A stretch of 64,000 nt of DNA from positions 248,001 to 312,000 of the forward strand of contig QEYB01001427.1 of the NCBI GenBank assembly GCA_017562135.1. Direction: 5' to 3'. The notes beneath the pieces are model-generated. The model saw only the letters and a program-made list of their open reading frames with translations. It was not told the DNA's origin and made no database searches. The position numbers and the translations under genes were made by a program. Positions 1-11,625 of the stretch are shown here, piece by piece. This DNA comes from Dipylidium caninum. Its lineage: Eukaryota > Platyhelminthes > Cestoda > Cyclophyllidea > Dipylidiidae. Position 1 is the first letter of the stretch, and the number at the start of each line of letters is the position of its first letter.

Positions 1-1940
1 TGCCTCATCTCCTAAGGACCACTCCCCTTTGTGGTAAAAGGCACCTCACCCTTGCACCCGCTACTCTGCTTTGTCCCGAAGACTCCTTTTGTTTAAATTT
101 AAGCAGAATCTTACAAAGTTGGGGTTAATTTTCGCGGGTAGAGTCTATCTTCACACTGGCGCAACCGATTGACTTACTTCTCATGTCACCGACGTTCTCG
201 GTCCCGTATGCGAACAGAGTGTCATTTGAGCTGAATGCGGCGGCGGTGGAAGGGGCGGCGACTTGCCCATTCCCAAATCTGCCGTTCACCTCCGACCGCC
301 AATGCCCCAGAGGTCGTCAAGTGACCTCAGTCCTGCCTCGGTCCCTTCACTTTACGTATATCGTATTTACTTTTGGGGCAATGGTGGTTTTTAAGGTGTC
401 CTCAACTGTTGCATTCCTCAGTGTTCTGAGCTCCGCAAACCAATTTTTTTTCACATTGTCTTCCCGTGTTAGCGTGCCTTGTCAATAGGCCTTTGGGTGT
501 CCATTCCTTCTACCCCACGTTGTTATTTCCGTCTTGTCAACTGGTCTCGACTACTCCCCTCCGCCGAAAACTGACGCCCATTTTCTCGCTCCTACCGGCA
601 GTGGTGCCCTCTGGGCCCAATTATGCCTTTCGTTGCTTGTTTTGGTAAAAATTCTGTTGACTCTCCTCCCGGCAGGCAATTAATTTTTGGTCACCGCTCT
701 GCGCTACTCCGCCTTTTTATGTCCACTGCCTTTCCTCCCTCCCCCCATTGGCCGGACGCCGGTTTGTCCGCGACGATCAACCAACATCACTTGACCCTAT
801 CGCCGTATCAGCCCAACCCGGGGGTGGATGGAGGCAGGCGGACGGGGGGGCGGGAAACGTGGCGGGGAGCACTTCTAGGTCTCATATTTAAGAAGACCAA
901 GGGGGGTTTCAGTAATCAATCGATTATCGATTTGAAGCGCGGACGAGATTGTGGCCGGGACTGATGGGAGTGTTTGCGCGCATGTGCGTGCGTGTTCGTA
1001 GACCCTATTTGGAGAACGATAATACAGAGTAACGAGAATTCGGTGGACTGGCAAAATCACGGTTTTTGAGGTGTTTTCTTTACAACAGAAAGGGGGCAGC
1101 GGAAGAAGGTCGGAGCGGGGACAAAATGAAAAGGTAATGTGAGGGCAAGTGTGAAGGAGGCTTTTGCACCCAAAAATATAATTAAATATTTTTGTTCAGG
1201 GCCTAGCGGGGGAGACGTAACTTCAAAGTCAAATGACCAAACGAAAGGTATGCCTGCCAGCGGTCCACCTAGCTGGTTGTGATGAGGTACTGTGTTCACA
1301 ATCTCGGGGGAAGCGTTGTGCGGTAGTTGCGGCCTCAATAACTGAAAGGGGAGCAAACGGTTTGGCTGGGTTAGAAAAATGACGATATAGACGAGAGGAG
1401 AATCGGACAACATGTCAGTCTCCTACTCTCGACCGATGCAACCGTCTCCTAGTAGCCCCGGGTGGGCTGTTTGCTCTGGCTCAACTCAAAACCCTGGGGC
1501 GAAAAAGAGGGAGTGGTAGTGCCTGTGAACGCCTTCTATGGCAAAGGCGAAGTAAAATGTGGTTTGGGGAAGTTGAGGTCGAGTGAGCCGAGAACGGCGT
1601 CTGACGACGAGCTCGGTGCCTAAGTGGTGGTTCTGGGCCTGACTTTTTAAAACCAGGCGACTTGGAACGGTCGCGTGGGAGAAAGGAGCGACGAGTGGGT
1701 CTCTGCTCTCTTCCATCGTTCTTACGGTGGCGCAAAGACCCCAAAATTCGGCCAGCGCCCAGGGGATCGACGTGGCCGTGGCCCCATCACCCGCGTCCTC
1801 GGTGAGGTGCAGCGGTCGAGCCACCTGACGCTGAGGTCAAAGGCATGGCGCCCAACGCCTTGCCGCCTCGCGGGGCGAAAGGACGTGGGGATGCGTGGGG
1901 AGGGAGGGGGGGGGATTGCGGTGGAGGGAGGGGAGAGGAC
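1..1940. other. Intergenic / 3' flank, no gene seen
   Basis: No open frame here has recognisable protein features, and no RNA gene was seen. The stretch is mixed GC and AT sequence with scattered pyrimidine tracts. The right end is the 3' flank of the minus-strand phosphatase gene. Confidence 0.5.
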
Positions 1941-3173
1941 CTACTTCTTGGCTATGCTTCGTCGAACGCCAGAAGACGACTTTCTCTTCTCCGGGTAGAG
2001 AATCTGGAAGCTGCCTTCTAGGTCAATCTCCTCCTCGTTCGAGTTCGGTTTGACGGTGACATTTCGACTGAGACAGAAGATGCCACCGGCGTTGTCAAAT
2101 TCGCCGCAGTAGTTGGGCGCCGAGAAGATAGTGACAAAGGACCGGTTGGCGAAGAACTCGTAGCCGTCCTCCACCACCTGGTGCGCTCTGACCATCAGGT
2201 CGAGTCCGAAGCGGCTGAGAAAGCGATCCACCACCTCGGGACTGAAGACGTAGGAGACGCCGCGCTCGTTGGGCCCGAAGCCCGTCTCGGCGAAGATGGG
2301 GGGCAGTTCGTCGGCGTCGGGGTCCAACATGTCGGGGTTGAGGGGGTCCGCCCAAAGCAAGTCGCACACGATGCCCTCCTCGGGCACATCGGTGGGTCGG
2401 GGAATGGCGCGGATCCTCTGCTTCAAGTCCTCCAAATTGGCGTACTCCGGCTTGAGGAATTCCGGCGAGATGCCGCCATGACAGCAGAAGATCTGGTTCT
2501 CGATCACCGCGGCCACGGGAAGGCAATTGAAGACGTCCAGGAAGTGCCTCCACAGTTTCACGTTGAAACGACGCTTGCATTCATCGAAGAACCCGTAGAT
2601 TCGGGTGATGGCTTGACACTCGTGGTTACCTCGCAACAGGAAGAAGGTGGTGGGGTATTTCACCTTGTAGCCAAAGAGGAGACAAATCACCTCCAGACTC
2701 TGCTTCCCCCTGTCCACGTAGTCGCCGAGGAAGAGGAAGTTCGTGGTGTCCGGTTTGCCGCACAGATCGAAGAGACGAAGCACATCGCGAAACTGGCCGT
2801 GAGTGTCGCCGCACACCTTTAATGGACCCTCCAGCTCCAGCAAGACCGATTGGCTCATAACTACGTGCTTGGTCATCTGGCAGAGGGTGATCATGTCCTG
2901 CTCCTTCAAGTTCACATTTTTCACGCCTCTGTCCTTGCTGGTGGCCAGAGCCTCCACAAACTCATCGAGGTTGAATGCGGACGGCCGCAGGGTTGATTTT
3001 CGCGATTGAACGGACAGTTTGAGGTCACACTTGGTACTGGTGGATGGTGGGCCGGTGGACGGGTGGAGAGCATGCGCTGTCTGCGCTCTGACCGCCCCTT
3101 CTATCGCCTGCTCGTGGCCAACTGTCAAATTTTGAGGGCGGCGGGGGAAGCTGTCCTCTTCACACCCAGCCAA
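1941..3173 (-). CDS. PP1-type serine/threonine protein phosphatase catalytic subunit (divergent; 5' end unresolved)
   Basis: This encodes a metal-dependent Ser/Thr phosphatase of the PPP family, closest in layout to PP1, acting on cytosolic or nuclear phosphoproteins. The signature motifs read in order on the minus strand: GDTHGQ (2793-2810), GDYVDRG (2706-2726), RGNHE (2619-2633), CCHGG (about 2472-2487) and [13 protein letters not shown] (about 2151-2189), so the metal ligands and catalytic His are all present. The first motif has Thr where PP1 has Ile or Val. Between LLWADP and NERGVSY an acidic insert ([12 protein letters not shown] region) makes this loop longer than in PP1. The C-terminal tail is basic ([10 protein letters not shown]). 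The frame is open from 3173, but that codon is TTG and no ATG precedes the phosphatase fold, so an upstream exon carrying the start is probably missed. The whole catalytic domain lies in one exon, as in many testis-type or retrocopied PP1 genes. Family is certain; orthology is not. Confidence 0.92.
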   Translation of the reverse strand: MAGCEEDSFPRRPQNLTVGHEQAIEGAVRAQTAHALHPSTGPPSTSTKCDLKLSVQSRKSTLRPSAFNLDEFVEALATSKDRGVKNVNLKEQDMITLCQMTKHVVMSQSVLLELEGPLKVCGDTHGQFRDVLRLFDLCGKPDTTNFLFLGDYVDRGKQSLEVICLLFGYKVKYPTTFFLLRGNHECQAITRIYGFFDECKRRFNVKLWRHFLDVFNCLPVAAVIENQIFCCHGGISPEFLKPEYANLEDLKQRIRAIPRPTDVPEEGIVCDLLWADPLNPDMLDPDADELPPIFAETGFGPNERGVSYVFSPEVVDRFLSRFGLDLMVRAHQVVEDGYEFFANRSFVTIFSAPNYCGEFDNAGGIFCLSRNVTVKPNSNEEEIDLEGSFQILYPEKRKSSSGVRRSIAKK

Positions 3174-6100
3174 ACGCGCGACTCCACTTCAATCAATGGG
3201 ATCACGTGGGAGCCGCCCCGGTGGACGCACGTGGGCCGCGCGGCCTCGTGCAGGTGGCCTCGAGGGGAGACCGAGGGCGCCTCGATCGGTCCAATCAACG
3301 CAATGGGCCTTTTTTCAGATCCACTCTTCCCGAAGTCCATGGGATTTTCTGCTTAAAGGGAGACCATTCTGTTGATCCGACGTCTGTTCAAATGAATGTC
3401 CACAGCCGCTGTGGTTGTAGTGTTTGGCAGTTGGACTTCTTCCCACCTTACGGGCTGCTGGCCCAGAGGCTCGCTGGTAGCGGCGATGTCCGAAGCCGAG
3501 GCCGTGGGACGACATTCGTGAGCCCAAAGCCCAAAAATCAGTATAAAGCGAACGAAGTCGATGCCCAAGGACTTCTACGTCGCAGAGTTGCTCACTTTGA
3601 GTCAAATTTGGGACTCCTCGCACACATTTGACCAAAAAATACGTTGCGACGCTTGGCGAGGGAGGCGGGGACAGAGGTGTGGGACGCATTTTGCCCAACT
3701 GCTGGCAATTGCGGCAGGTCACCGCCACAGTCTGTATGTCTTGATCCTCCCACTCGCACGATGAGGTTCGATGTGATGTAATTCTGATGGAATAGTGTGG
3801 ACCAGAAGGTTGGCAGCTGGTGGTATCGTAAAGTGTGGTTTACCTGCGAGATCTCGAGGGATTTTCACTGGCTCCTAATTCCATCTTTTCACCAGCGACC
3901 GGACCATCTTCCGTTATCACAAAAGTGTCCCTGCATACACACTCAGACACACACCCAAACACACACACACACAGTCAATTCGAAACAAATATGGGTTGCT
4001 GTGGGTATTTTTAGTAACTGGTCATACCACCCACTGATGCAGTTAAAGAAGTTGGCAATTCATCTCTCGCCTATTCTTGCCTCTCTACAATGTGATGGCT
4101 GAGGCAAAATGGCACGTAGGGTGACTGACACGAATCCCGGATTTGTGCTGATTTCGTGCCCACTGATGTATCTGCCCACTCCTTTTCCCCCTAAACCTAT
4201 CTTCAGGCTTTCTATGTGGCCCCTTTTCCCAAGTGACGTTGACTAGGCGGAGCGTAATCCGTCTCGATCGGTTTGTTGTGCGTGTAGTGCACCCAAAAAG
4301 GGCTTTTTCGACACTCAACGCGTTGTCGTACTGTTTTCGCACCCACACATACTTATCTACGATGCGCGTATACTACAAGTAGTGCAGATGTCATTTTTTT
4401 GCTGATGAAGCGGTATCCCAGGTTGATTGATGGCGACCATAATGCATGCGAGTGAGAAAGTGGCGAGCTGTCATTGGCCCGACCGTAGACCAATCGCCTG
4501 CTGCCAATGCAAACCAGATTAGCCAATGAGTTAAGGCCTGCCAGAGGTAGCCCACTTCTTCACACGTTCCGCTTTCCCCATCGGCAACAGACTGCTGTGA
4601 TACATTCTGCTCGAAAATATAACTTTCCAAAAGGACTATCATAGTTGTGAGGCTAAATTTACGGCAGTTAATAAAGTAGTGAAATCGAGAATGTTATAAA
4701 AGAAATATGGGACGCGTAGAGGTTAGGCATTTTTTTATGGGACAAAGCAAACAGTGGGACAGTTCATGCACTTTAAAACGGTGGACGTAAATCCCTAGTA
4801 TTCTCTGTTCTGCGTGAATGCCTCCATTACAGAGAAGAATTCTGATGATTAATGACGCCCACTGGAGCCAAATGCCCCAAGAATCAACGTACAATCCTCC
4901 CCTCCTGCCTTGTGGTCTTCCGCTGTCAAATGAACCGTCATGTCAACGTCTGTTCCTTTGGCTACCCGCCCTCCCCCTCCCCCCCTCCCACGCCAATTAG
5001 GGTTTAACCTCTCGGTGGAGCAATGTCGCCCTCTCAAAGGAAGTCCAAGGGAATCGGAGGTGGTTAACTCGTCCATCGAAAGTGAGGCTCACTGGTGGAC
5101 GTCTTGACGCCACGGAGGAACACTGGAGGAAGTGCCAACCTCGACGCTGAAGTCCTGCTGTGATTGAATCGGCTCCTTTTCCTGCTTGTAGGAAACATTG
5201 GTTAGGCCACGATGTGTTTTTTTCCTATCCCACGTTGACTTTCCGCCTTCCTTGCATCGCAGGTCGGCATCCCCGCTCGTCTCGGCCGCCGCCGCCACCA
5301 TTTGGCCACAGCTGCCCACGGAAGTGACGGAGCGGGGCGGAGCGGAGCAAAGCAGCGCCCCCAGGAAGTCGTCTAAACCGGGCGAAGAGGCGGAAACGCG
5401 AGTTCGCGACTGTGACTGCGTTGCATTCATGCAGGCACACACCCACTCACACACAAACACACCCACGGAGACCATTAGACCGGATGGAAAGGACACGGGT
5501 TAATTGTGGCAGTTGGGACCTCGTGTGTCTGGCTTTAATTGCCACACAAATCACCATATCGGTGCGAATTCACCGACAGAATCGGCGTTCGTTGGACAAC
5601 GCATTGGCCCGGACATAAAGCAGCGTGGCTCATAAGTCAAACCATCCCTCGGCCTCCGTAGGCTCCGTGGGCCGGATTAGTGCGCTTAAATGGGGCACCT
5701 TGTGCGCTGTCGGCCGCACCAACCCCTTTTCCGACTGTCTCGGCCCTCATCTGTCGGAGGAGGAGGAGGAGGAGGAGGAGGAGGAGGAGGAGAAGGAGGA
5801 GTGGCTGCGCGGAGACCAGGTGATTTGGCAGACGGCGTGAAAACCGCAGACGCCAGACGTAGATGAATGACGGGGTCGAGACGTGCGAGGTTTGGTGTTG
5901 ATGTGAAAGAACTGAGTGGGGCAGGTCGTAAAGCGTCGCTATAGACGACTTCCAGTACTTTCGAACGAGAAGCGTCCGGTTGGGAAGGCCTGCGACACGG
6001 CCAATGGGCAGGGAAGAGCGGCGCCTGCGCCGAGGCCTTTGGGACGTAATGTCCGGCCAACTTTCCCGCTTGATCGCCCAAACTTGGGCCTACGTGATTC

Positions 6101-9100
6101 TCCTTCGGCCGGTGGCCTCAACTTTGTCCTCCGGTAAGACCTACCGTCTGGACACGTCTACAGCCGTCCGTAATGATTGCAATAAAACAGACAGTCCGGT
6201 TAAAGTGTCTTACGCAAGAAAGGAGACGGACGGAGTCCAGTTGACCTTCCCCGTCGAGGCCGATGTCAAAATCAGCCCCACTGAACAGCCGTTCCTGTTC
6301 CAGTAAGAGGCCTCTCTTTCCCAGTCACTGGCTACGCGATGCCACATCTCCTTTCCCAAGGGCGTAATCCGTCCCCACGCGCTCCCGGCGTCGGTCACAT
6401 TCGCGCATGTCAGGATGACGGACAGCTGTCACGTATTTGTGACGTTTAACTAGTAAAGTCAACAGACGTGTGCCATTTTCGCGAATGAAATCGCTCGGCG
6501 TCACTTTAGACAGGTTCCGGCGATCTCTCGACTCCCGTCTCAGCGCTTTGCGTTGCTTTTGCCCCGTCCGATGTCCAACGTGGAAGTTGGTGGGCCGCGG
6601 GCCTTCCGTTGAACCACGTCCAGTCCACCAGCCTCGTCGACGTCGTTCACTCAGCAGGCGAATCTTTCATCCCACACTGAAAAGGGCGGAACAAGGCCTG
6701 CTGCCAAGATAATATATTTCCCCTCTTCTTTGTTGGCCGAACCGCGCCGGACTTGCATTCTTCCCAAGTTATATGCGCATCGTTGGTCATCATTGCCTCG
6801 TAAATCAGGGTGCCGCGTCTTCGAATAGCGTCCACTTGTGAATTTCTCTCGCTCGGCTGACGGCTCTGCGGCGTCCCCGCGGCTACTTGTCCAAACGACG
6901 CGGCGCCACGTTGGGGGCGCCCAAATACTCTACTTAACTACCCGCCAAACGGGTGTGACGGTTGAATTGACAGGCGAGAGTTTACATCTTCGAGTTTGCC
7001 ATCAAACGCGCCGAATGCCCACTTTAATCGGGGCCCGCTGGGAGGAGAGGATGAAAGGGCGCTTTCGCACCCTCCAGCCGCCAGAGCGCGACATTGCGTT
7101 TGCCTCGTCGCCTCGCCTCTCGGCCAGCCCCTCGCCCCCCGTCCCCACACGACCCTCCCGTGTTCGTAAATGGGAAAAGGCTCGAGGCGAGAAAAACCCC
7201 GCCAAATGCGTTGACTTTTTTCCCTTAAACAACTGTGTTGGAAGGACAAAAACTTTTCTTCCGGGATTGCGCGAAGAAAAAGCGGAAGGAGGTGAAGGGG
7301 ACGCAAGAAAAAGGCGGGCAGGACGAGAGGAGGAGGAGGAGGAAGTGCGAGGAGGACGGGGAGGGCCAGAGCGGGAGCCGAGAGGTGAGGCGGGCGGGGG
7401 AGGCGGCGATGTCGTTGACATGGAGGTGCCACTGCGCCCGGCGCTGCACCGTCGCGGTGGCAGATGCCGGGATTCGCGCTGGCACGCACTTTGCGCCCCG
7501 AATGTCAATGGCCGCCAGGGACATGGGCGGGTGTAAATCATGCCAACGGGGAAGTGCAGAAAAAAAGGCATTTGGGGAGTCATAAATTCGACCAACCCCG
7601 ACGGATGCTCGTGGCGAGAGAAGACGGAGCCGGGCAGCACGAGGGAGGTGGGCCGCGGGGCCGGGCCGGGGGAGGAGGTCTGCTCCTCCGGAAATCTCCT
7701 TCTCCTCCTCCTCGCCCCTCTTTTGTTTATATGCGGTCATAGCGCTGGTCGCGTTTCTAGGCTTCAGCCTCGATCCGCCCTCGGCGCCGGAGGCCTTCTT
7801 CACCTCCCCACGAAGGGGACACGCGGGTGTCGAGAAGGAGGTCTTCTGGGGGCAGACTATTCGCCGAGTGCTGGTTTGGCACTGGCGCAATCGCCTCCTC
7901 TGCCCAGCTGAAGGCCCCGTCGACTGTGAATGCGTTTAGCCAGCCTTTTTGTTCATGGCGCCCCTCCAGGCTGGTGGACGGGGTCCGGCCTGACCGTGAC
8001 GCGCTTACCTTCCCAGGAGGCGGGGCTCTCGGCCGAGGGGATCACCCGGTTGCCGATGGAGACGATCTAATGTCAAAGTGTCTCCGTGACAACTACGCGC
8101 CGTGCACCGACCGTCGTCGGCTCCACGACGAATTAAAACCTGTCATTCTTCTCGGGGAATGAAAACAAACACAGCTAAACAAACAAACAGACAGGCAGGC
8201 AGCCAGGAGGGGGGAAAGTGTTGCCCAGTTTATGTTGATACGGAGAAGACGGTTGTTGGACCTGTTCATTTGGAGACTGCGCGACGAGGTGGAAGTGGCG
8301 TCATAGCCTCGACGGGACTCTCCTCATCTAGCGCTACCACCACAGCGAGGCGGCCGACGAGGAAAGCGGAGGGCGACGGACGACTGGAAAAGTCACTCCG
8401 ACCGCGTCGGCAGGCTTGGTGGAATTTTGTGGAAGTAGTAAACTCGATGGTGAGATGCGATTTCTCCCCACCTTCTGCCTCACTGCCTCACTTTCGTCGC
8501 TGCGATTACCAGCGGGACAGGCCAGCGCTTCCCCCGCCCCCGAGGGGTTGTGGACTGGGGGGCCGAGAACAGCCGCGACTGCGTCAAAGTCCTTCGTGAC
8601 GACCTCGAGTTGCGCACGCCGAACTTGAGGCCGCGGAATAAATTGTCGGCCAATCACTCGGTTTTTCTTTATTCCCGATTAATGCACAACTCGACATTTC
8701 GGGGAGGGGGGGGGGCGGGGAGATTTGTGATGGGGACAAGTTGGGCCCGGTGCAGCGGCGCTGACGCATCGCTGCACCGCAGCACCGACGCCCACACGCG
8801 GTCCGAGCGGACAGCGTCCGCGGGCAGTGCGCCGCCCGACAGCGCATCAAAGGTGGCCGGGCGTTCGGCGGGGCAGCGCAGAACTTGACACCGACCGTCA
8901 CTGCACCCCCGCGCCGGCGTTGGCAGGTTCCGTTCCGGTAAAGGCAGACGAGGCTGCGGCTGCTCCCCACTGCGCCTGGAAAGACGTCCTCGCATCCCCA
9001 GTCGAAGGGGCGAGCGGGCGGGGGGGTGTCGCCCCCGGCGGGGGCCTCGGACAAAACCCTTTGGTCTGCTCGAACGGGATGGTTTTCGACAAGCGGATCG

Positions 9101-9454
9101 CAGTTGAGGAACATGCTGAGTGGCGCGTCGGTCGCCGGCGTTATTAAAACAAGTCGGGAAGGGCAGCAACTCAGCAGGCTGTCACGAAGGCAAGTCAAAT
9201 TGTTGAGCGCGAAACAGCAAACTCGTGACAAGGCACGGAGGCCATCCAAAGTGGTGCATTATAAGCGAAATGTGTGGAAATGAGGAGTCGTAGGAGCTGG
9301 CCAACGCAGCTGTGAGAATGAAATACAAGTGGCCGCCATTAAAATACAAGGAATCGGAAGAAGGAGGGGGTAAAAGGCGTTAGGAGGTCGAGGTGGACAC
9401 GTGGAAGGATGAGAGGCTGGAAAAAGTTTCTCTCAGTTTGAAGGCTGTCGGGTT
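3174..9454. other. Non-coding GC-rich stretch with microsatellites
   Basis: I see no convincing exon. Open frames are short, compositionally biased and lack domain motifs or consistent splice junctions. The stretch contains a CA-rich tract near 3940-3973 and a (GAG)n array at 5756-5801. The missing 5' exon(s) of the phosphatase gene may lie in its first kilobase. Confidence 0.4.
5756..5801. repeat. (GAG)n trinucleotide microsatellite
   Basis: About 15 GAG units with one GAA interruption. Similar purine or pyrimidine triplet arrays recur at 36656-36699, 37374-37408 and about 49029-49075. Confidence 0.95.
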
Positions 9455-11625
9455 CTCCAAGCGACCTCGAATGAATCCGCGGGCACTTCGACGTGTCGCC
9501 TTCCACCACATGCAGCGACTGCCCATCAAGTCAACTTCGTTGGAGGGGAGGGCAGGGCAGGGGAGGGGAAACTCCTCTCCGTGAAGGGAGGGACGGAGGC
9601 TTTCCACACAGCCCTCGAGGACAGTCGAGGCATTCCGATCCGCGTCCGGGGAGGAGGGAAGTCGTGACAACCGGGTAATCCCAATCACCACACCGCGCGA
9701 CACCACCCTGCCAACCGACACCACGGCGTCGTCGAGGAGACATGGTTGACGGCGTTTGAGGCCTCGTTTTCGAGAGGAGCATGCGAGAAGCACGGGAGTG
9801 GAGGGAGAGGTAGAACGACTGCTCACTTCACCACACGACAGCGTGGAATCGTCGCATGCGACGACCCGTGGAAGCGGACGGCGCCGAAACACAACCACCG
9901 CCACCGCCACCACCTCCTTCTTCTCCCCCTCCTCCGCCTCATCCGCCTCATCTGCCACATCCGCCTCATTTGCGCCGCTTTGCCCGCCTCCACTGGCTCA
10001 ACCGCCAACTCAACCACCCAACCACCCAACCGCGTGGATGCACCCGCGATCGCCCCTCGCAGTCCACTTCCACTTCCACGTGCCACGCGCCACGCGCCAC
10101 GTCACGCCACGTCACCCACTCGTCACCAGTGGCAGGTGCTTCCGTCGCCACGGTCCTTCCAGCCCCACGCGCGCAGGCCACAAAGTGGGAAAGTCGTCCA
10201 CCGACGGAGCCACGTGGCAACGCGCTCTCACCGAGGCTGCGTCGCCTCGGCTGCCGACTCCCATGACTGCCGAGGGTGGGGCACCCGCTCTCAGTGCCCT
10301 GTCGAAAAAGAGGGCACCGAGGAACGCGGCGCTCGGTGTGACAGCCGCGGCAGCAATAATCATGCCTTCCTCTGTGTGTGCATGCCAACATGGGTGGCAG
10401 ATTGGGGGGAGGGGGGGAGGGGAGGGTGTGCAGGCGGAGGCGGAGGCGGAGGCGGGCGGAGGCGGAGGCGGATGCGGAGGCGGAGGCGGAGAGGCGGAGG
10501 AGCCAAAGATGCTCGGGAAGATGGGCATCCAAAGAAAGTGTCGAAGATGTCACGACTCACGCTGTGAGGCTATCACTTTCGCCTTAGTCCCACTTCACAT
10601 CCGGTCGACATCAGTTGCGCGGAAGTTCTTTTCCACTCCTTCTCTCCAACCGCCTACAATTTGACAATCTTTTCACACTTCCCCCCTTATTCCACTGAAG
10701 GGGAGTCGAAATGCCGCTGTGCTGCAGGGCGTGGCAATATGACACCCACAGCTCCTGCCTCTTTGTAAGTCTTGCCGAAACTCCCCTCGCCGCCAGCACC
10801 GTGGAGGATCTGCCAGTGTCCAATGTTCAGTGGTCAGTGTCGAGTGGCGGTGAGGCGCAGAAGTGAGCTTTTCGGGGGCTCCTCCCGACAACTGACAACC
10901 GACAACTGACAATCGACAACCGACAGCCTTCCAATCGCCTCCCTCGCCGACTTCCCCACGCAGACGGCGACGACGGACGACGGCGGGGGCGGCGGCGGGG
11001 GCGGCGGTAGCGGAGGTGACCCGAGGCGAGCGTCTCTGCACTGCACTGCACTGCACTGCATTGCACTTCACGACTCTCCTCGCGCCACTCACTCCTGGCC
11101 CCACGCCCCCACCATTCGTCCCTCGCCCCTCGCCCTCGCTCCTCGCCCTCCGCCTCCATGCGTCTCGTCCGCCCATCGATTTCTATCGATTCTTCTGCAT
11201 TCGTCATCCAACGCAGCCACGAGTTCTATCGATCTCCGCTGCTCGCTTCAACGTCCCACTCGAGTTGACTTTCCCCATCTGCTGCGTGCTTCCTGTGCCC
11301 CACCGCGCAAACAATGCGACGCTTTCCTCGCGGCAGACGTCTCTCCCCGCCCCGTTGCGCCCCCACGTGGAGAAATCATTTTCCCTCCGCGTTGCTCGTT
11401 GCTCGTTGCGCGCTGTCCCGCATCTTCTCGGCAAGTAAAGGACTCGCCAGGGAGGCCTGTGGCGATGCACGGAGCCCGGGGCTTCGGTGGCGCATCACCT
11501 CACCGGCACAGCGACGTCCGAGCTGAGTGTGCGCGGACCGAAATGAAAAAGTGGAGGATATGTTACAGGATCTGGCCCCGTTACGCTGCTACCGTATCAC
11601 TTGCCTCTGATTATAGAGAGAAGGT
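9455..11625 (+). repeat. Large inverted repeat 1, left arm (~2.17 kb)
   Basis: The sequence matches the reverse complement of 17077-19375 over its whole length, with substitutions and small indels. Matching landmarks in order are: a block around 9475-9545 containing AATCCGCGGG and CCCATCAAGTCA; a CACGCGCC-type block near 10081-10130; a (GGAGGC)n array at about 10431-10503; a run of GACAAC/GACCAA-type short repeats at 10887-10927; TGCACTGCAC tandem units at about 11036-11066; three ATCGAT sites at 11175-11233; and GGAGGATATGTTACAGG near 11550. I found no transposase, reverse transcriptase or obvious terminal motif. Long open frames overlap the arm but their reading frames are not preserved between the arms, so it is probably non-coding. 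Confidence 0.88.
10431..10503. repeat. (GGAGGC)n hexanucleotide array
   Basis: Tandem GGAGGC-type units with minor variants lie inside the left arm of inverted repeat 1. The partner arm holds the complementary array at about 18403-18458. Confidence 0.85.

Noticed and set aside
6838..7890. GC-rich ORFs of 180-230 codons on both strands
   Set aside because: Arg/Gly/Glu-rich composition from purine repeats, no motif, several frames open at once, no splice evidence.
9746..10664. Long overlapping ORFs in the left arm of repeat 1 (and equivalents at 18413-19386)
   Set aside because: They are His/Pro/Ser/Thr-rich translations of simple repeats, exist in several frames, and their frames are not maintained between the two arms.
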